NCBI RefSeq assembly: GCF_007097245.1
Contig: NZ_VJZT01000010.1
Span: forward strand, 1 to 64,000
Length of the DNA: 64,000 nucleotides
Reading direction: 5' to 3'
From: Flavobacterium restrictum
GTDB lineage: Bacteria > Bacteroidota > Bacteroidia > Flavobacteriales > Flavobacteriaceae
The notes under the pieces were generated by a model. The model had not been told where the DNA came from. It worked only from the letters and a program-made list of their open reading frames with translations, and did no database searches. Below are positions 1 to 8,968 of the stretch, in pieces. How positions within the stretch are numbered: position 1 is the stretch's first letter; each line of letters starts with the position of its first letter. The position numbers were made by a program, and so were the translations under genes.

Positions 1-2640
1 CAGTTCCTAATGCGCCAACGGCACCAGTTGCTGCAACAGTAGTGCAGCCGACATGTGGTTTGCCATCAGGAAGCATAGCCATTGCGGCTCAATCAGGAGT
101 AGAATACAGTTTGGACGGTGTTACTTATGTTTCAGGCAACACATTCCTTGGATTAACTCCAAATAGTTACACGTTGTATGTTCGCAATCTTACCGATGCT
201 ACTTGTGTAACTCAATCGGCTTTAGCAGTAAAAATCAATGCAGTTCCTAATGCGCCAACGGCACCAGTTGCTGCAACAGTAGTGCAGCCGACATGTGGCT
301 TGCCATCAGGAACTATTACAATTGCTGCTCAATCAGGCGTAGAATACAGTTTGGATGGGGTTGCTTATGTTTCAGATAATACATTCCTTGGATTAGCACC
401 TAACAATTACACGTTGTACGTTCGCAATATTGCCGATGCAACTTGTGTGACTCAATCGGCTTTAGCAGTAAAAATCAATGCAGTTCCTAATGCGCCAACG
501 GCTCCAGTTGCAGCAACAATTATGCAACCCACATGTGGTTTGCCATCAGGAAGCATAACCATTGCGGCTCAATCAGGCGTGGAATACAGTTTGGATGGTG
601 TTACTTATGTTTCAGATAATACATTCATTGGATTAACTCCAAATAGTTACACCTTGTACGTTCGCAATCTTACCGATGCTACTTGTGTAACTTCATCTAC
701 TTTACCAGTGGTAATTGATGCGATTCCGTTACCTCCAACGGCACCAGTTGCTGCAACAGTAGTGCAGCCGACATGTGGTTTGCCATCAGGAAGTATAACA
801 ATTACAGTTCAATCAGGCGTAGAATACAGTTTGGATGGGGTTGCTTATGTTTCAGATAATACATTCCTTGGATTAGCTCCAAATAGTTACACCTTGTACG
901 TTCGCAATATAGCCGATGCAACTTGCGTAACTTCATCTACTTTACCAGTCATGATTGACGCGATTCCGTTACCTCCAACCGCTCCAGTTGCAGCAACAAT
1001 TGTGCAGCCCACATGTGGTTTGCCATCAGGAACTATAATAATCGAAACACAATCAGGCGTGGAATACAGTTTGGATGGTGTTACTTATGTTTCAGATAAT
1101 ACTTTTATAGGAATAGCTCCAAATAGTTACACCTTGTACGTTCGCAATCTTGCCGATATTACTTGTGTAACTTCATCTACTTTACCAGTTGTGATTGACG
1201 CGATTCCGTTACCTCCAACGGCACCAGTAACTTCTACAGTTGTTCAACCCATATGTGGTTTACCGTCAGGAAGCATAACCATTGCGGCTCAATCAGGCGT
1301 AGAATACAGTTTGGATGGGGTTGCTTATGTTTCAGATAATACTTTTATAGGAATAGCTCCAAATAGTTACACCTTGTACGTTCGCAATCTAGCCGATGCT
1401 ACTTGTGTGACTTCATCTACTTTGCCAGTCATGATTGACGCGATTCCATTACCTCCAACGGCTCCAGTTGCAGCAACAATTGTGCAACCCACATGTGGCT
1501 TGCCATCTGGAAGCATAACCATTGCCGCTCAATCAGGCGTAGAATACAGTTTAAACGGAACTACTTATGTTTTAGGCAACACATTCCTTGGATTAGCACC
1601 TAACAATTACACGTTGTATGTTCGCAATCTAGCCGATGCAACTTGTGTAACTTCATCTACTTTACCAGTCATGATTGACGCGATTCCGTTACCTCCAACC
1701 GCTCCAGTTGCAGCAACAATTGTGCAGCCCACATGTGGTTTGCCATCAGGAACTATAATAATCGAAACACAATCAGGCGTAGAATACAGTTTGGATGGTG
1801 TTACTTATGTTTTGGATAACGTATTCATTGGATTAACTCCAAATAGTTACACCTTGTACGTTCGCAATCTTGCCGATGCAACTTGCGTAACTTCATCAGC
1901 TTTGCCAGTGATAATTGATTCTCCATCAGTAGTGCTTGTTCCTACAGCAACAAGTGTTGTACAGCCTACTTGTGCAATTCAATCTGGAACTATTACCATT
2001 TCGAGTCAAGCAGGTATTGAATATAGTTTAGATGGTTTAACTTATCAATCAAGTACTATATTCAGCGGATTGGCACCTAATAGCTATACATTATATGCCC
2101 GAAACAGTACTGATGTTACTTGTGTTTCGACGTCATTAGTGGGAGTTGTTATTAATGCAATTCCAACTGCGCCACAAGAACCAATTGCAGCTAGTATTGT
2201 ACAACCTACTTGTGTCGTTTCTTCAGGGATAATAACAGTAGCTGTTCAGGCTGGAGTGGAATATAGTTTGAATGGAACTGATTATCAGTTGAATCCTGTT
2301 TTTGAAGGTCTTGCCCCAAAAGGGTATGTCTTGTACGTTAGAAATATAAAAGATGCTACTTGCGTAATGCAAAGTGCTGCAACTAGTATCATTAATCCAC
2401 TTCCTCCTTTACCAAGTGCACCATCAGTAAGTGCTGTGATTCAACCAAGATGTGATATTCCGACAGGAACTATCGAATTGGAAGCACAAACAGGAGTTCA
2501 ATATAGTATTGGAACTGGTTTTCAGGACAGTAACGTGTTTTCTAATTTAGCGCCTGGAAAGTATCCTGTAAGCGTTCGTTTTGTAACAAGTCCCGAATGT
2601 ATATCTACCGGATCTACCCAAAAGATAAGTTCAATTCCTC
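1..2640 (+). repeat. Eleven tandem ~240-bp in-gene repeats
   Basis: The unit VQPTCG (or its variant) recurs at 42, 282, 522, 762, 1002, 1242, 1482, 1722, 1959, 2199 and 2439. The period is exactly 240 bp except for one 237-bp unit. The first eight copies are nearly identical in DNA. Copies 9-11 are diverged. Units 1-3 end in an AVPNAPTAP linker and units 4-8 in an AIPLPPTAP linker. Confidence 0.95.
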
Positions 2641-3179
2641 CCGATATTGCATTTGAAACAGTTGGCGATTGCGATAATAAAATCTATACTTTAACAGCGA
2701 GTCCGTTATCAGGAAGTTATGATTCTAATACGGTTACTTATGAATGGAAGGACAAGCAAGGCGCAGTAATAGCAGGAGCTACAACGAATGTTTTGAATGT
2801 CACCGAAACAGTAGCTGCAACACCAGATAAAGAGCAGTTTCCGTTGACTTATACGCTAACCATTACAGCAGCAACTACAGGATGTAAAACAACCGCCAGT
2901 GCGACTATCCAGAGTATTTATTGCGACATTCAAAAAGGAATTTCTCCCGATGGCAATGGCTCTAATGACTTTTTTGATTTGCGATTAATGGATGTTAAAA
3001 AAATTGAGATATTCAATAGATACGGTATTCAAGTCTATAGTCAAGATAATTATACCGACCAATGGGTAGGACAAAGCACCAAAGGCGATGAACTACCAAG
3101 TGCCACCTATTATTATGCCATTGAGTTTAATTCGGGTGAAACCAAAACAGGTTGGATTTATCTCATTAGAGAAAAATAA
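1..3179 (+). CDS. SprB-like repeat adhesin with gliding-type C-terminal domain, 5'-truncated by window edge
   Basis: The reading frame is open through the left edge, so this is the last ~1059 codons of a larger cell-surface protein. It consists of eleven ~80-residue repeats, each starting near a QPTCG-type motif and containing EYSLDG, a YTLYVRN strand and a DATCV cysteine. A Cys-rich linker (about 875-970 of the visible part) and a C-terminal domain follow. That last domain, with ISPDGNGSNDFF, IEIFNRYG and a final GWIYLIREK, matches the type B gliding-motility C-terminal domain used as a type IX secretion signal. Proteins of this kind are exported by T9SS and act as mobile adhesins. The next gene is a PorP/SprF-like partner, the usual arrangement for such substrates. 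The repeats resemble SprB repeats; calling it an SprB orthologue would need the missing N-terminus. Confidence 0.88.
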   Translation, partial: VPNAPTAPVAATVVQPTCGLPSGSIAIAAQSGVEYSLDGVTYVSGNTFLGLTPNSYTLYVRNLTDATCVTQSALAVKINAVPNAPTAPVAATVVQPTCGLPSGTITIAAQSGVEYSLDGVAYVSDNTFLGLAPNNYTLYVRNIADATCVTQSALAVKINAVPNAPTAPVAATIMQPTCGLPSGSITIAAQSGVEYSLDGVTYVSDNTFIGLTPNSYTLYVRNLTDATCVTSSTLPVVIDAIPLPPTAPVAATVVQPTCGLPSGSITITVQSGVEYSLDGVAYVSDNTFLGLAPNSYTLYVRNIADATCVTSSTLPVMIDAIPLPPTAPVAATIVQPTCGLPSGTIIIETQSGVEYSLDGVTYVSDNTFIGIAPNSYTLYVRNLADITCVTSSTLPVVIDAIPLPPTAPVTSTVVQPICGLPSGSITIAAQSGVEYSLDGVAYVSDNTFIGIAPNSYTLYVRNLADATCVTSSTLPVMIDAIPLPPTAPVAATIVQPTCGLPSGSITIAAQSGVEYSLNGTTYVLGNTFLGLAPNNYTLYVRNLADATCVTSSTLPVMIDAIPLPPTAPVAATIVQPTCGLPSGTIIIETQSGVEYSLDGVTYVLDNVFIGLTPNSYTLYVRNLADATCVTSSALPVIIDSPSVVLVPTATSVVQPTCAIQSGTITISSQAGIEYSLDGLTYQSSTIFSGLAPNSYTLYARNSTDVTCVSTSLVGVVINAIPTAPQEPIAASIVQPTCVVSSGIITVAVQAGVEYSLNGTDYQLNPVFEGLAPKGYVLYVRNIKDATCVMQSAATSIINPLPPLPSAPSVSAVIQPRCDIPTGTIELEAQTGVQYSIGTGFQDSNVFSNLAPGKYPVSVRFVTSPECISTGSTQKISSIPPDIAFETVGDCDNKIYTLTASPLSGSYDSNTVTYEWKDKQGAVIAGATTNVLNVTETVAATPDKEQFPLTYTLTITAATTGCKTTASATIQSIYCDIQKGISPDGNGSNDFFDLRLMDVKKIEIFNRYGIQVYSQDNYTDQWVGQSTKGDELPSATYYYAIEFNSGETKTGWIYLIREK

Positions 3180-3237
3180 TAGAGTAATGTATTGTCGTAG
3201 AACTACAAAAAAGTTCTTTAAAATAAAATAAAAAGCT

Positions 3238-4155
3238 ATGAACAAAATATTTCTAACGTCTCTTTTAGTGCTTATCGCCTTTGTAAATGTACAAGGGCAA
3301 CAAGCACCACATTATACCCAGTACATGTATAATATGAATGTCATGAATCCAGCTTATGCAGGCTCCAAAGAGAACATCTCCATAGGATTACTCCACCGCC
3401 GTCAATGGGTAAATATAGATGACGCACCAACGACCTCTACCTTTTCTATCCATAGTCCCACCGGAAAAAATGTAGGTATGGGATTGTCCTTTATTTCGGA
3501 TCAAATAGGACCAGTTAGCGAACAAAATGTATATGGTGATTTTTCGTATACCTTAAAATTAGGCGATGTACAACGCTTGGCATTTGGATTAAAAGGGGGA
3601 GTGTCTTTTCATAAAGTAGGTCTTCGGGATATTCAATCAAGTTTGCCCGATCCTTCCGAAGGTATCTTTGGAAAAGACATTAATAACGCAGCATTGAATA
3701 TAGGAACAGGGATTTTTTATTATACAGACAAGTATTACGTCTCGCTATCGGTTCCCAATATGCTCAACGCAGCACATTTAGATTATGACGGAAGACAATA
3801 CGGGTCGGATGTATCCCATTACTTTTTGACAGCAGGATATGTTTTTGATGTGAATTACGAACTAAAATTCAAACCCTCCTTTATGCTAAAATCATCGTTT
3901 AATGTATCGCCGTCATTAGACCTATCCGCTAATTTTTTGTACAAAGAAAAGTTTGAAATAGGAGCTACCTACCGTTTAGAAGATAGTTTTGGTGCCATGG
4001 TAAATTTTGCCATAACCCCCGAGTTGCGCATAGGATATGCGTATGATCACGTGATTTCTAACTTGAAAGTTACCGCACCATCTTCGCACGAGTTCCTCTT
4101 GTTGTATGATATTTTTGTGCCAAAAAAAGTATCTCGTTCCCCAAGATTTTTCTAA
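3238..4155 (+). CDS. PorP/SprF family type IX secretion membrane protein
   Basis: 305 aa. An N-terminal signal peptide (MNKIFLTSLLVLIAF...VQGQ) is followed by QAPHYTQYMYNMNVMNPAYAGS, the hallmark N-terminus of the PorP/SprF family of outer-membrane beta-barrel proteins. Family members act with T9SS and are often needed to secrete or anchor the type B-CTD adhesin encoded just upstream, as SprF does for SprB in F. johnsoniae. It lies 58 bp after the adhesin stop and 18 bp before the PorE-like gene, so the three probably form one transcript. Partnering with the adjacent adhesin is inferred from position. Confidence 0.9.
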   Translation: MNKIFLTSLLVLIAFVNVQGQQAPHYTQYMYNMNVMNPAYAGSKENISIGLLHRRQWVNIDDAPTTSTFSIHSPTGKNVGMGLSFISDQIGPVSEQNVYGDFSYTLKLGDVQRLAFGLKGGVSFHKVGLRDIQSSLPDPSEGIFGKDINNAALNIGTGIFYYTDKYYVSLSVPNMLNAAHLDYDGRQYGSDVSHYFLTAGYVFDVNYELKFKPSFMLKSSFNVSPSLDLSANFLYKEKFEIGATYRLEDSFGAMVNFAITPELRIGYAYDHVISNLKVTAPSSHEFLLLYDIFVPKKVSRSPRFF

Positions 4156-4173
4156 TATCAAAACAAAACGTAA

Positions 4174-6042
4174 ATGAAAACCAGTACTATAACTTTGATT
4201 TTGATACTTGTTAGTACGCTACTAACAGCACAAAACACCCAAACCAAACCAGCCGATAAGCTAGTGGAACGCCTCGAGTATGTACAAGCTGTTCAAGAAT
4301 ATTTGAAATTAGTAGATAACGGAAAATCCGATAGTTATGTCCAAAAACAACTGGGCGATTGCTACTACAATATCTACAATCCTACCGAAGCAATAAAGTG
4401 GTACCAACAAGCCATATCAAGTGGCAAACAAGATCCCGAAACCTATTACCGCTATGCGCAAATGCTCAAAAGTGATGGCAAATACGAAGCCTCGAATGCT
4501 CAAATGAAAACTTTCGCAGCCATGCTTCCTACCGATTCAAGAGCCAAAATATTCAATGAAAACCCCGATTATTTACCCAAATTAATCGATACCGAAAAGC
4601 TTTTTGATGTAGAAAAAATAAGCATCAACTCCGAGCGATCTGATTTTGGAGGCGTACTCTATGGCAATCAATTGTACTTTTCGAGCGCACGGAACGAGAC
4701 CCTAAAAAAATACGGCTGGAATGACGAGCCATTTCTAGACTTATACCAATCTACCTACGATAGTGCACAAAAAAAGTATACTGAACCTACCGCCATAACC
4801 GAGCTCAATACCCGGTTTCACGAAGGCCCACTCACGATGACGCAAGACGGGAATACCATTTATTATTCAAGCGAAAGTTTTAATGAGAACTTATTTGAAA
4901 AAGACAAAACCAAGAAATTAAAATACGGACAAGTGAATCTCTACACCGCCAAGAAAGAGAATGGCAAATGGACAGTCATCAAACCCTTGCCGTTCAATAG
5001 TAAAAGCTATTCTACTAGCAATCCATCAATAGATGTAAAAGGAACGACTTTGTATTTTTCGTCGAATATGCCGGGTTCCAAGGGTGGTATCGATATTTGG
5101 AAAGTAGCTGTAAATGCGGATGGTACCTTTGGAACACCAGAGAATATGGGTGACAAAATCAATACCGCAGGCGACGAAAGTTTTCCGTTTATTACAGATG
5201 ATTCGGTGTTGTATTTTGCTTCCAATGGACTTACAGGATTTGGCGGATTGGATGTTTTTTCGATAGATTTAAAAACAAATGCGGCGGCTGTTAACCTAGG
5301 GAAACCCGTTAATACCGAGAAAGATGATTTTGCATTTACCTTCAATACGGCCCAAAATAGGGGGTATGTATCGAGTAATCGTTTTGGAGTCGATCATATT
5401 TATAGTGCTATTCCAGTTTGTAAAGGACAAATCGAAACGATTGTAAAAAATGCCAAAACAGGAGCTTTACTTCCTAATGCCAAAGTGGTTATTATGGACG
5501 AAGCGGGCAATGTTCTGGGTACCAAATTCACCAATGACAATGCCGAAGTGCTGTATGATACCGAATGCAAACCGTATACAATAGCCGTTTATAAAGATGG
5601 TTTTGTCACGAAAAATTTCCCAGTAGCCAATTTAGATGGCGGTAAAAAAGTATTGGAAGCCAATATTGATCCAATAGAAGTTATTATTACCGAAACCGAA
5701 ATTATCTTGAATCCTATTTATTTCGAGTACGATAAAAGTAATATTACCAAACAAGGTGCTACTGAACTCGACAAGCTAGTTTATGTGATGTCGCAAAATG
5801 ACAAAATAGTAATTTTTGCTAAATCGCATACCGATTTTAGAGGCAACGATGCGTACAATATGAAATTATCGGATCGCAGAGCACAAGCTACAGTGCAGTA
5901 TGTGATTTCAAAAGGCATTGACGCAAGCCGAATTACGGGACAAGGTTTTGGTGAATCAGAACCGAAAGTAAATTGCGAGAAATGCACCGAAAAGGAACAT
6001 GCTCTAAATAGACGTTCCGAGTTTATGATTATTAAAAAATAA
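4174..6042 (+). CDS. PorE-like OmpA family protein (TPR, WD40-like/PD40, carboxypeptidase-regulatory-like, OmpA)
   Basis: 622 aa with a signal peptide (about residues 1-20). Order of domains: tetratricopeptide-like helices (about 25-115), TolB/PD40-type beta-propeller blades with repeated TLYFSS and GGIDIWK / GGLDVFS motifs (about 150-410), a carboxypeptidase-regulatory-like Ig domain (about 415-490), and a C-terminal OmpA peptidoglycan-binding domain (PIYFEYDKSNI, then DFRGNDAYNMKLSDRRA; about 505-622). This architecture is that of PorE, which links the T9SS to the cell wall. Paralogues commonly follow adhesin plus SprF-like genes. The C-terminus NRRSEFMIIKK is typical. A strong terminator follows, closing the cluster. 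Confidence 0.85.
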   Translation: MKTSTITLILILVSTLLTAQNTQTKPADKLVERLEYVQAVQEYLKLVDNGKSDSYVQKQLGDCYYNIYNPTEAIKWYQQAISSGKQDPETYYRYAQMLKSDGKYEASNAQMKTFAAMLPTDSRAKIFNENPDYLPKLIDTEKLFDVEKISINSERSDFGGVLYGNQLYFSSARNETLKKYGWNDEPFLDLYQSTYDSAQKKYTEPTAITELNTRFHEGPLTMTQDGNTIYYSSESFNENLFEKDKTKKLKYGQVNLYTAKKENGKWTVIKPLPFNSKSYSTSNPSIDVKGTTLYFSSNMPGSKGGIDIWKVAVNADGTFGTPENMGDKINTAGDESFPFITDDSVLYFASNGLTGFGGLDVFSIDLKTNAAAVNLGKPVNTEKDDFAFTFNTAQNRGYVSSNRFGVDHIYSAIPVCKGQIETIVKNAKTGALLPNAKVVIMDEAGNVLGTKFTNDNAEVLYDTECKPYTIAVYKDGFVTKNFPVANLDGGKKVLEANIDPIEVIITETEIILNPIYFEYDKSNITKQGATELDKLVYVMSQNDKIVIFAKSHTDFRGNDAYNMKLSDRRAQATVQYVISKGIDASRITGQGFGESEPKVNCEKCTEKEHALNRRSEFMIIKK

Positions 6043-6060
6043 AGGAAATTAAACTAGAAA

Positions 6061-6088
6061 GGGATGCTCGAAAGGCATCCTTTTTTTT
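6061..6088 (+). terminator. Rho-independent terminator of the adhesin cluster
   Basis: The stem GGATGC (6062-6067) pairs with GCATCC (6075-6080), followed by eight T. It lies 19 bp after the OmpA-protein stop. Confidence 0.9.
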
Positions 6089-6130
6089 GTTTTAAATAAC
6101 GAAAATTTTTGGTCAATTCTGGTTTTTTTG

Positions 6131-6229
6131 CATGAGGGATGGAAACGGCATCCTTTGTTTTCTTTCTTTAAGAAAACAAAGATAGAGTGTACAGCCCGAC
6201 CCGACTTTTTTCAGGAGGGTCATGCCCAA
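6131..6229. repeat. Dispersed intergenic repeat, copy A
   Basis: The segment starts with TGAGGGATGG, contains a 30-bp hairpin (TTTGTTTTCTT / AAGAAAACAAA) and ends with AGCCCGACCC...GAGGGTCATGCCCAA. The outer parts match the segment at 8231-8325 while the hairpin interior differs. There is no coding potential. Confidence 0.7.
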
Positions 6230-6249
6230 CTGTTTAGTATGAAATGGAA

Positions 6250-6831
6250 TTATCCGTGAACGGTTTCGTTTTTTCCGTAGTTGACGATGATGGAGGTTTC
6301 AAATGCGATCCATTCCTGCCAGCGTTTGTCAATGTCAATGTTGTCTTGGTATTTTCGTGCAAATCCTAAAAAAGTGGTGTAATGACCGGCTTCGGAAATC
6401 ATGAGATCGCGGTAAAATTTAGCCAGTTCTGGATCTTGAATATTTTCCGAAAGCACCTTGAAACGCTCGCAGCTACGGGCTTCAATCATTGCAGAAAACA
6501 GTAATCGGTCACAAAGTGCGTCTTTGCGGCTTCCATCTTTTTTCATGAATTTAAAAAGTTCGTTGACGTAATGATCCTTGCGCTCTCGACCAAGGGTAAG
6601 ACCTTTCTTTTTGATGAGGTTGTGAACTAGTTGTAAATGGTCGAGTTCTTCTTTGGCAATAATTAACATTTCGGTCACTAATTCCTCATACTCGGAGTTA
6701 TAGGCGACTAAACTAATGGCGTTTGAGGCTGCTTTTTGTTCGCACCAAGCGTGATCGGTGAGTATTTCCTCGATGTTCGATTCGACTATATTTACCCATC
6801 TTGGGTCGGTTGCTAATTGTAATCCTAACAT
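6250..6831 (-). CDS. miaE: tRNA-(ms2io6A) hydroxylase-like diiron protein MiaE
   Basis: 193 aa from the chosen start. MiaE hydroxylates the isopentenyl group of ms2i6A37 in tRNAs reading UNN codons. The ferritin-like four-helix diiron ligands are visible as AHAWCEQKAA-type helix 1 (here DHAWCEQKAA), EELDHLQLVH, EARSCERF and SEAGHYTTFL. The start at 6831 (MLGLQLATDPRW) fits the family N-terminus. A start 24 bp upstream (6855) is unlikely because a TAATTTTG -7 element lies at 6853-6860, placing transcription start downstream of it. It is divergent from the glycosyltransferase gene. Confidence 0.88.
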   Translation of the reverse strand: MLGLQLATDPRWVNIVESNIEEILTDHAWCEQKAASNAISLVAYNSEYEELVTEMLIIAKEELDHLQLVHNLIKKKGLTLGRERKDHYVNELFKFMKKDGSRKDALCDRLLFSAMIEARSCERFKVLSENIQDPELAKFYRDLMISEAGHYTTFLGFARKYQDNIDIDKRWQEWIAFETSIIVNYGKNETVHG

Positions 6832-6852
6832 GGTTTTGGAATTTTTGAGGTA

Positions 6853-6860
6853 CAAAATTA
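6853..6860 (-). promoter_or_regulatory. Probable -7 element of miaE
   Basis: On the minus strand this reads TAATTTTG, matching the Bacteroidota consensus TAnnTTTG. No well-spaced TTG -33 was found. It helps set the miaE start at 6831. Confidence 0.45.
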
Positions 6861-6940
6861 GTGTTTTCTACTCGATTTTTGGTTCCAAAGCGCAAATTGC
6901 CATCAAAATAGTATTATTTTGCAAACGAAAATATACCAAT

Positions 6941-8197
6941 ATGAATAAAACGCTTTTAGTCATAGGATTTGTTTGGCCCGAGCCTAATTCCTCTGCGGCG
7001 GGAGGCAGGATGTTGCAACTAATATCCCTTTTTCAGGCGCAAGGCTATGCGGTTACGTTTTCGAGTCCTGCAATGGATAGCGATTTTAGCATCGATTTTG
7101 AAGCCTTGGCTATCGCCAAAAAAACCATTGCGCTGAACTGTTCTAGCTTTGATGTTTATATAAAAGAGTTGCAGCCCAGCGTTATTTTATTTGATCGTTT
7201 TATGATGGAAGAGCAGTTTGGCTGGCGTGTTGCCGAGCATTGTCCTGCCGCTTTGCGAATTATTGACACCGAAGATTTGCATTGTTTGCGAAAAGCCCGT
7301 CAAAATGCCTGCAAGGAAAAACGCCTTTTTGTGTTGACGGATTTGTTTCTTGAGGATGTTGCCAAACGGGAGATTGCGAGTATTTTGCGTTGTGATTTGG
7401 CCTTGATTATTGCCGAATATGAAATGGAAATTTTGCAAACGGTATTCAAAATTGATGCTTCGTTGTTGTATTATTTGCCTTTTTTGGTTCCGCCAATAGA
7501 CGCTGCTGCAATTCAAAAAACACCTTCCTTTGAGCAAAGAACTGGTTTTATTTTTATAGGTAATTTTCTTCATGAACCCAATTGGAATGCGGTTCAGTAT
7601 TTGAAAGAAACCATTTGGCCATTGTTGAAAAAGCAATTTTCCCAGGCTGTTTTGCAGGTATACGGAGCGTATCCCTCGCAAAAAGTGTTGCAATTGCATC
7701 AACCAACGTCTGGTTTTTATGTTTTGGGTCGTGCCCCAAATGCCCAAGAAGTGGTTCAAGCGGCGAGGGTAGTTTTGGCTCCTTTGCGTTTTGGCGCAGG
7801 CCAAAAAGGGAAATTGCTAGAAGCCATGCAATGCGGAACGCCTAGTGTTACAACTACTATTGGTGCAGAATCCATGTGTGGTTATTTGCCGTGGAACGGT
7901 TTTGTTACGGATGATCCTGACCTTTTTGTAACCCAAGCCATCCGTTTGTACGAAGATAAATTCTTGTGGCAGCAAGCACAGCAAAACGGATTTGAAATCA
8001 ATAATAAGCGGTATTTAAAACGCTTTTTTGAAGCAGATTTTGATGCCAAAATAAGGTTTTTGATCGTTAATTTAGCCCAACATCGCTCGGCTAATTTTTT
8101 AGGAAGCGTACTCCGGCACCATACCTTGAACAGTACAAAATACATGTCAAAATGGATTGAAGCCAAGAATAATGGAGGTTTATCAACCAGTTTGTAA
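6941..8197 (+). CDS. Glycosyltransferase family 4 (group 1) protein
   Basis: 418 aa with a two-domain GT-B fold. The N-terminal half starts LLVIGFVWPEPNSSAAGGRM (nucleotide-sugar transferase-like glycine loop). The C-terminal half has FIFIGNFLHEPNWNAV, then VVLAPLRFGAGQKGKLLEAM, the conserved donor-binding region in which a lone glutamate (LLEAM) is expected to contact the sugar. The frame stays open back to 6758, but that stretch overlaps miaE on the other strand and has no family similarity; ATG 6941 gives a normal N-terminus. Donor and acceptor are unknown. No surface-polysaccharide operon is adjacent, so this looks like a stand-alone enzyme. Confidence 0.85.
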   Translation: MNKTLLVIGFVWPEPNSSAAGGRMLQLISLFQAQGYAVTFSSPAMDSDFSIDFEALAIAKKTIALNCSSFDVYIKELQPSVILFDRFMMEEQFGWRVAEHCPAALRIIDTEDLHCLRKARQNACKEKRLFVLTDLFLEDVAKREIASILRCDLALIIAEYEMEILQTVFKIDASLLYYLPFLVPPIDAAAIQKTPSFEQRTGFIFIGNFLHEPNWNAVQYLKETIWPLLKKQFSQAVLQVYGAYPSQKVLQLHQPTSGFYVLGRAPNAQEVVQAARVVLAPLRFGAGQKGKLLEAMQCGTPSVTTTIGAESMCGYLPWNGFVTDDPDLFVTQAIRLYEDKFLWQQAQQNGFEINNKRYLKRFFEADFDAKIRFLIVNLAQHRSANFLGSVLRHHTLNSTKYMSKWIEAKNNGGLSTSL

Positions 8198-8230
8198 AGG
8201 ATTGATTTTATGGTTATTGATTGCTCTTGC

Positions 8231-8325
8231 GTGAGGGATAGCAGTGGCAATCCTTTGCAAAACGGAGTGGAGTAAAGATTGAAACGAATAGCCTGACCCG
8301 TAGTTTTTACAGAGGGTCACGTCCA
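8231..8325. repeat. Dispersed intergenic repeat, copy B
   Basis: Matches copy A at 6131-6229 in its flanks (TGAGGGATAG, ATCCTTTG, AAAGAT, AGCCTGACCC, GAGGGTCACGTCCAA), with a different interior. Confidence 0.7.
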
Positions 8326-8334
8326 AAAATAAAC

Positions 8335-8383
8335 AAACCCTCACATTCAAACTGAATTTAGTTCAGTTTCCTGCAAGGGTTCT
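8335..8383 (-). terminator. 49-bp hairpin element, copy 1 (toxin gene 3' end)
   Basis: An inner stem AACTGAA/TTCAGTT and an outer AACCCT/AGGGTT form a strong hairpin. It is identical over 49 bp to 8969-9017. This copy overlaps the toxin stop codon (8382-8384). Confidence 0.75.
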
Positions 8384-8717
8384 ATTCTAATTCCAAATTC
8401 TCAATCATCATTTTGAGTTCATTGGGTTTTAAGTTTTCTTTTTCACTTTTGTCATAAATCGTAAGTAAATAAACCGTTTCACTTTCAATATATACGTAGG
8501 TTATAGCTCTTGCACCACCACTTTTGCCTTTTCCTTTGCTTTCAATGGCTACTCGAATTTTATAACAATTGTTGCCAATAAAAGTTCCTGCTTGTGGATT
8601 TTTGGTTATTTCTTCGATGAGTTCTTTAAACTCAATTTTTAGCGATGGGAATTTTTTAACCAATCGTTTTAGCTCTTTTTCAAACCGATGGGTGGGTAAA
8701 ATACTATAACTCATCAA
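8382..8717 (-). CDS. RelE/ParE-type toxin of a type II toxin-antitoxin pair
   Basis: 111 aa. The N-terminus YSILPTHRFEKELKRLVKKF and the basic/aromatic C-terminal stretch (GGARAITYVYI, VYLLTIYDKSEKENL) are typical of the RelE/ParE fold; RelE members cleave mRNA in the ribosome, ParE members poison gyrase. Which one applies cannot be told. The gene overlaps the preceding small gene by 14 bp (11 bp if the second Met at 8714 is used), the usual antitoxin-then-toxin translational coupling. The pair sits alone between miaE/glycosyltransferase and ahcY, inside two identical 49-bp hairpins. Confidence 0.82.
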   Translation of the reverse strand: MMSYSILPTHRFEKELKRLVKKFPSLKIEFKELIEEITKNPQAGTFIGNNCYKIRVAIESKGKGKSGGARAITYVYIESETVYLLTIYDKSEKENLKPNELKMMIENLELE

Positions 8718-8913
8718 GCAACTCCCGAGCTGTTTTCAACTTAATTTTTCCTTCTTTGTGCAATTTAACTTCGTTAGCAGCTTCTTTCAAATCCTCAAAA
8801 AGGCTAATTTTTTCTCCAGAAATAGGATTCGCTTTTTTAACAAAAGCAAGGTTACGCAACACTTCGAGTCCAAAGGCTGCTTTACTATCGGGAATTTCTA
8901 CTAAAATTTGCAT
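8704..8913 (-). CDS. Antitoxin of the RelE-type pair
   Basis: 69 aa, acidic overall, starting MQILVEIPDSKAAFGLEVL and ending KTARELLDEL. Its size, position immediately upstream of the toxin, overlap, and a C-terminal helix suited to wrapping a toxin identify it as the antitoxin. The N-terminal beta strand could be the DNA-binding/dimerisation part that autorepresses the pair; no operator palindrome was recognised upstream (8914-8968). Confidence 0.75.
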   Translation of the reverse strand: MQILVEIPDSKAAFGLEVLRNLAFVKKANPISGEKISLFEDLKEAANEVKLHKEGKIKLKTARELLDEL

Positions 8914-8968
8914 AATACTATTTTATAAGGTGTTACAAATATAAGGAAAATAATATTTTGGAATCAAA

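Noticed and set aside
1..2640. Regular 240-bp repeats suggesting a CRISPR-like array or satellite DNA
   Set aside because: The reading frame runs through all units without a stop and encodes a known adhesin repeat; there are no short repeats with unique spacers.
6758..6940. Upstream extension of the glycosyltransferase frame
   Set aside because: It overlaps miaE on the opposite strand and lacks family similarity; ATG 6941 gives a normal N-terminus.
7187..7804. Long minus-strand ORF (205 aa)
   Set aside because: Lies fully inside the glycosyltransferase gene; composition and lack of recognisable domains mark it as a shadow frame.
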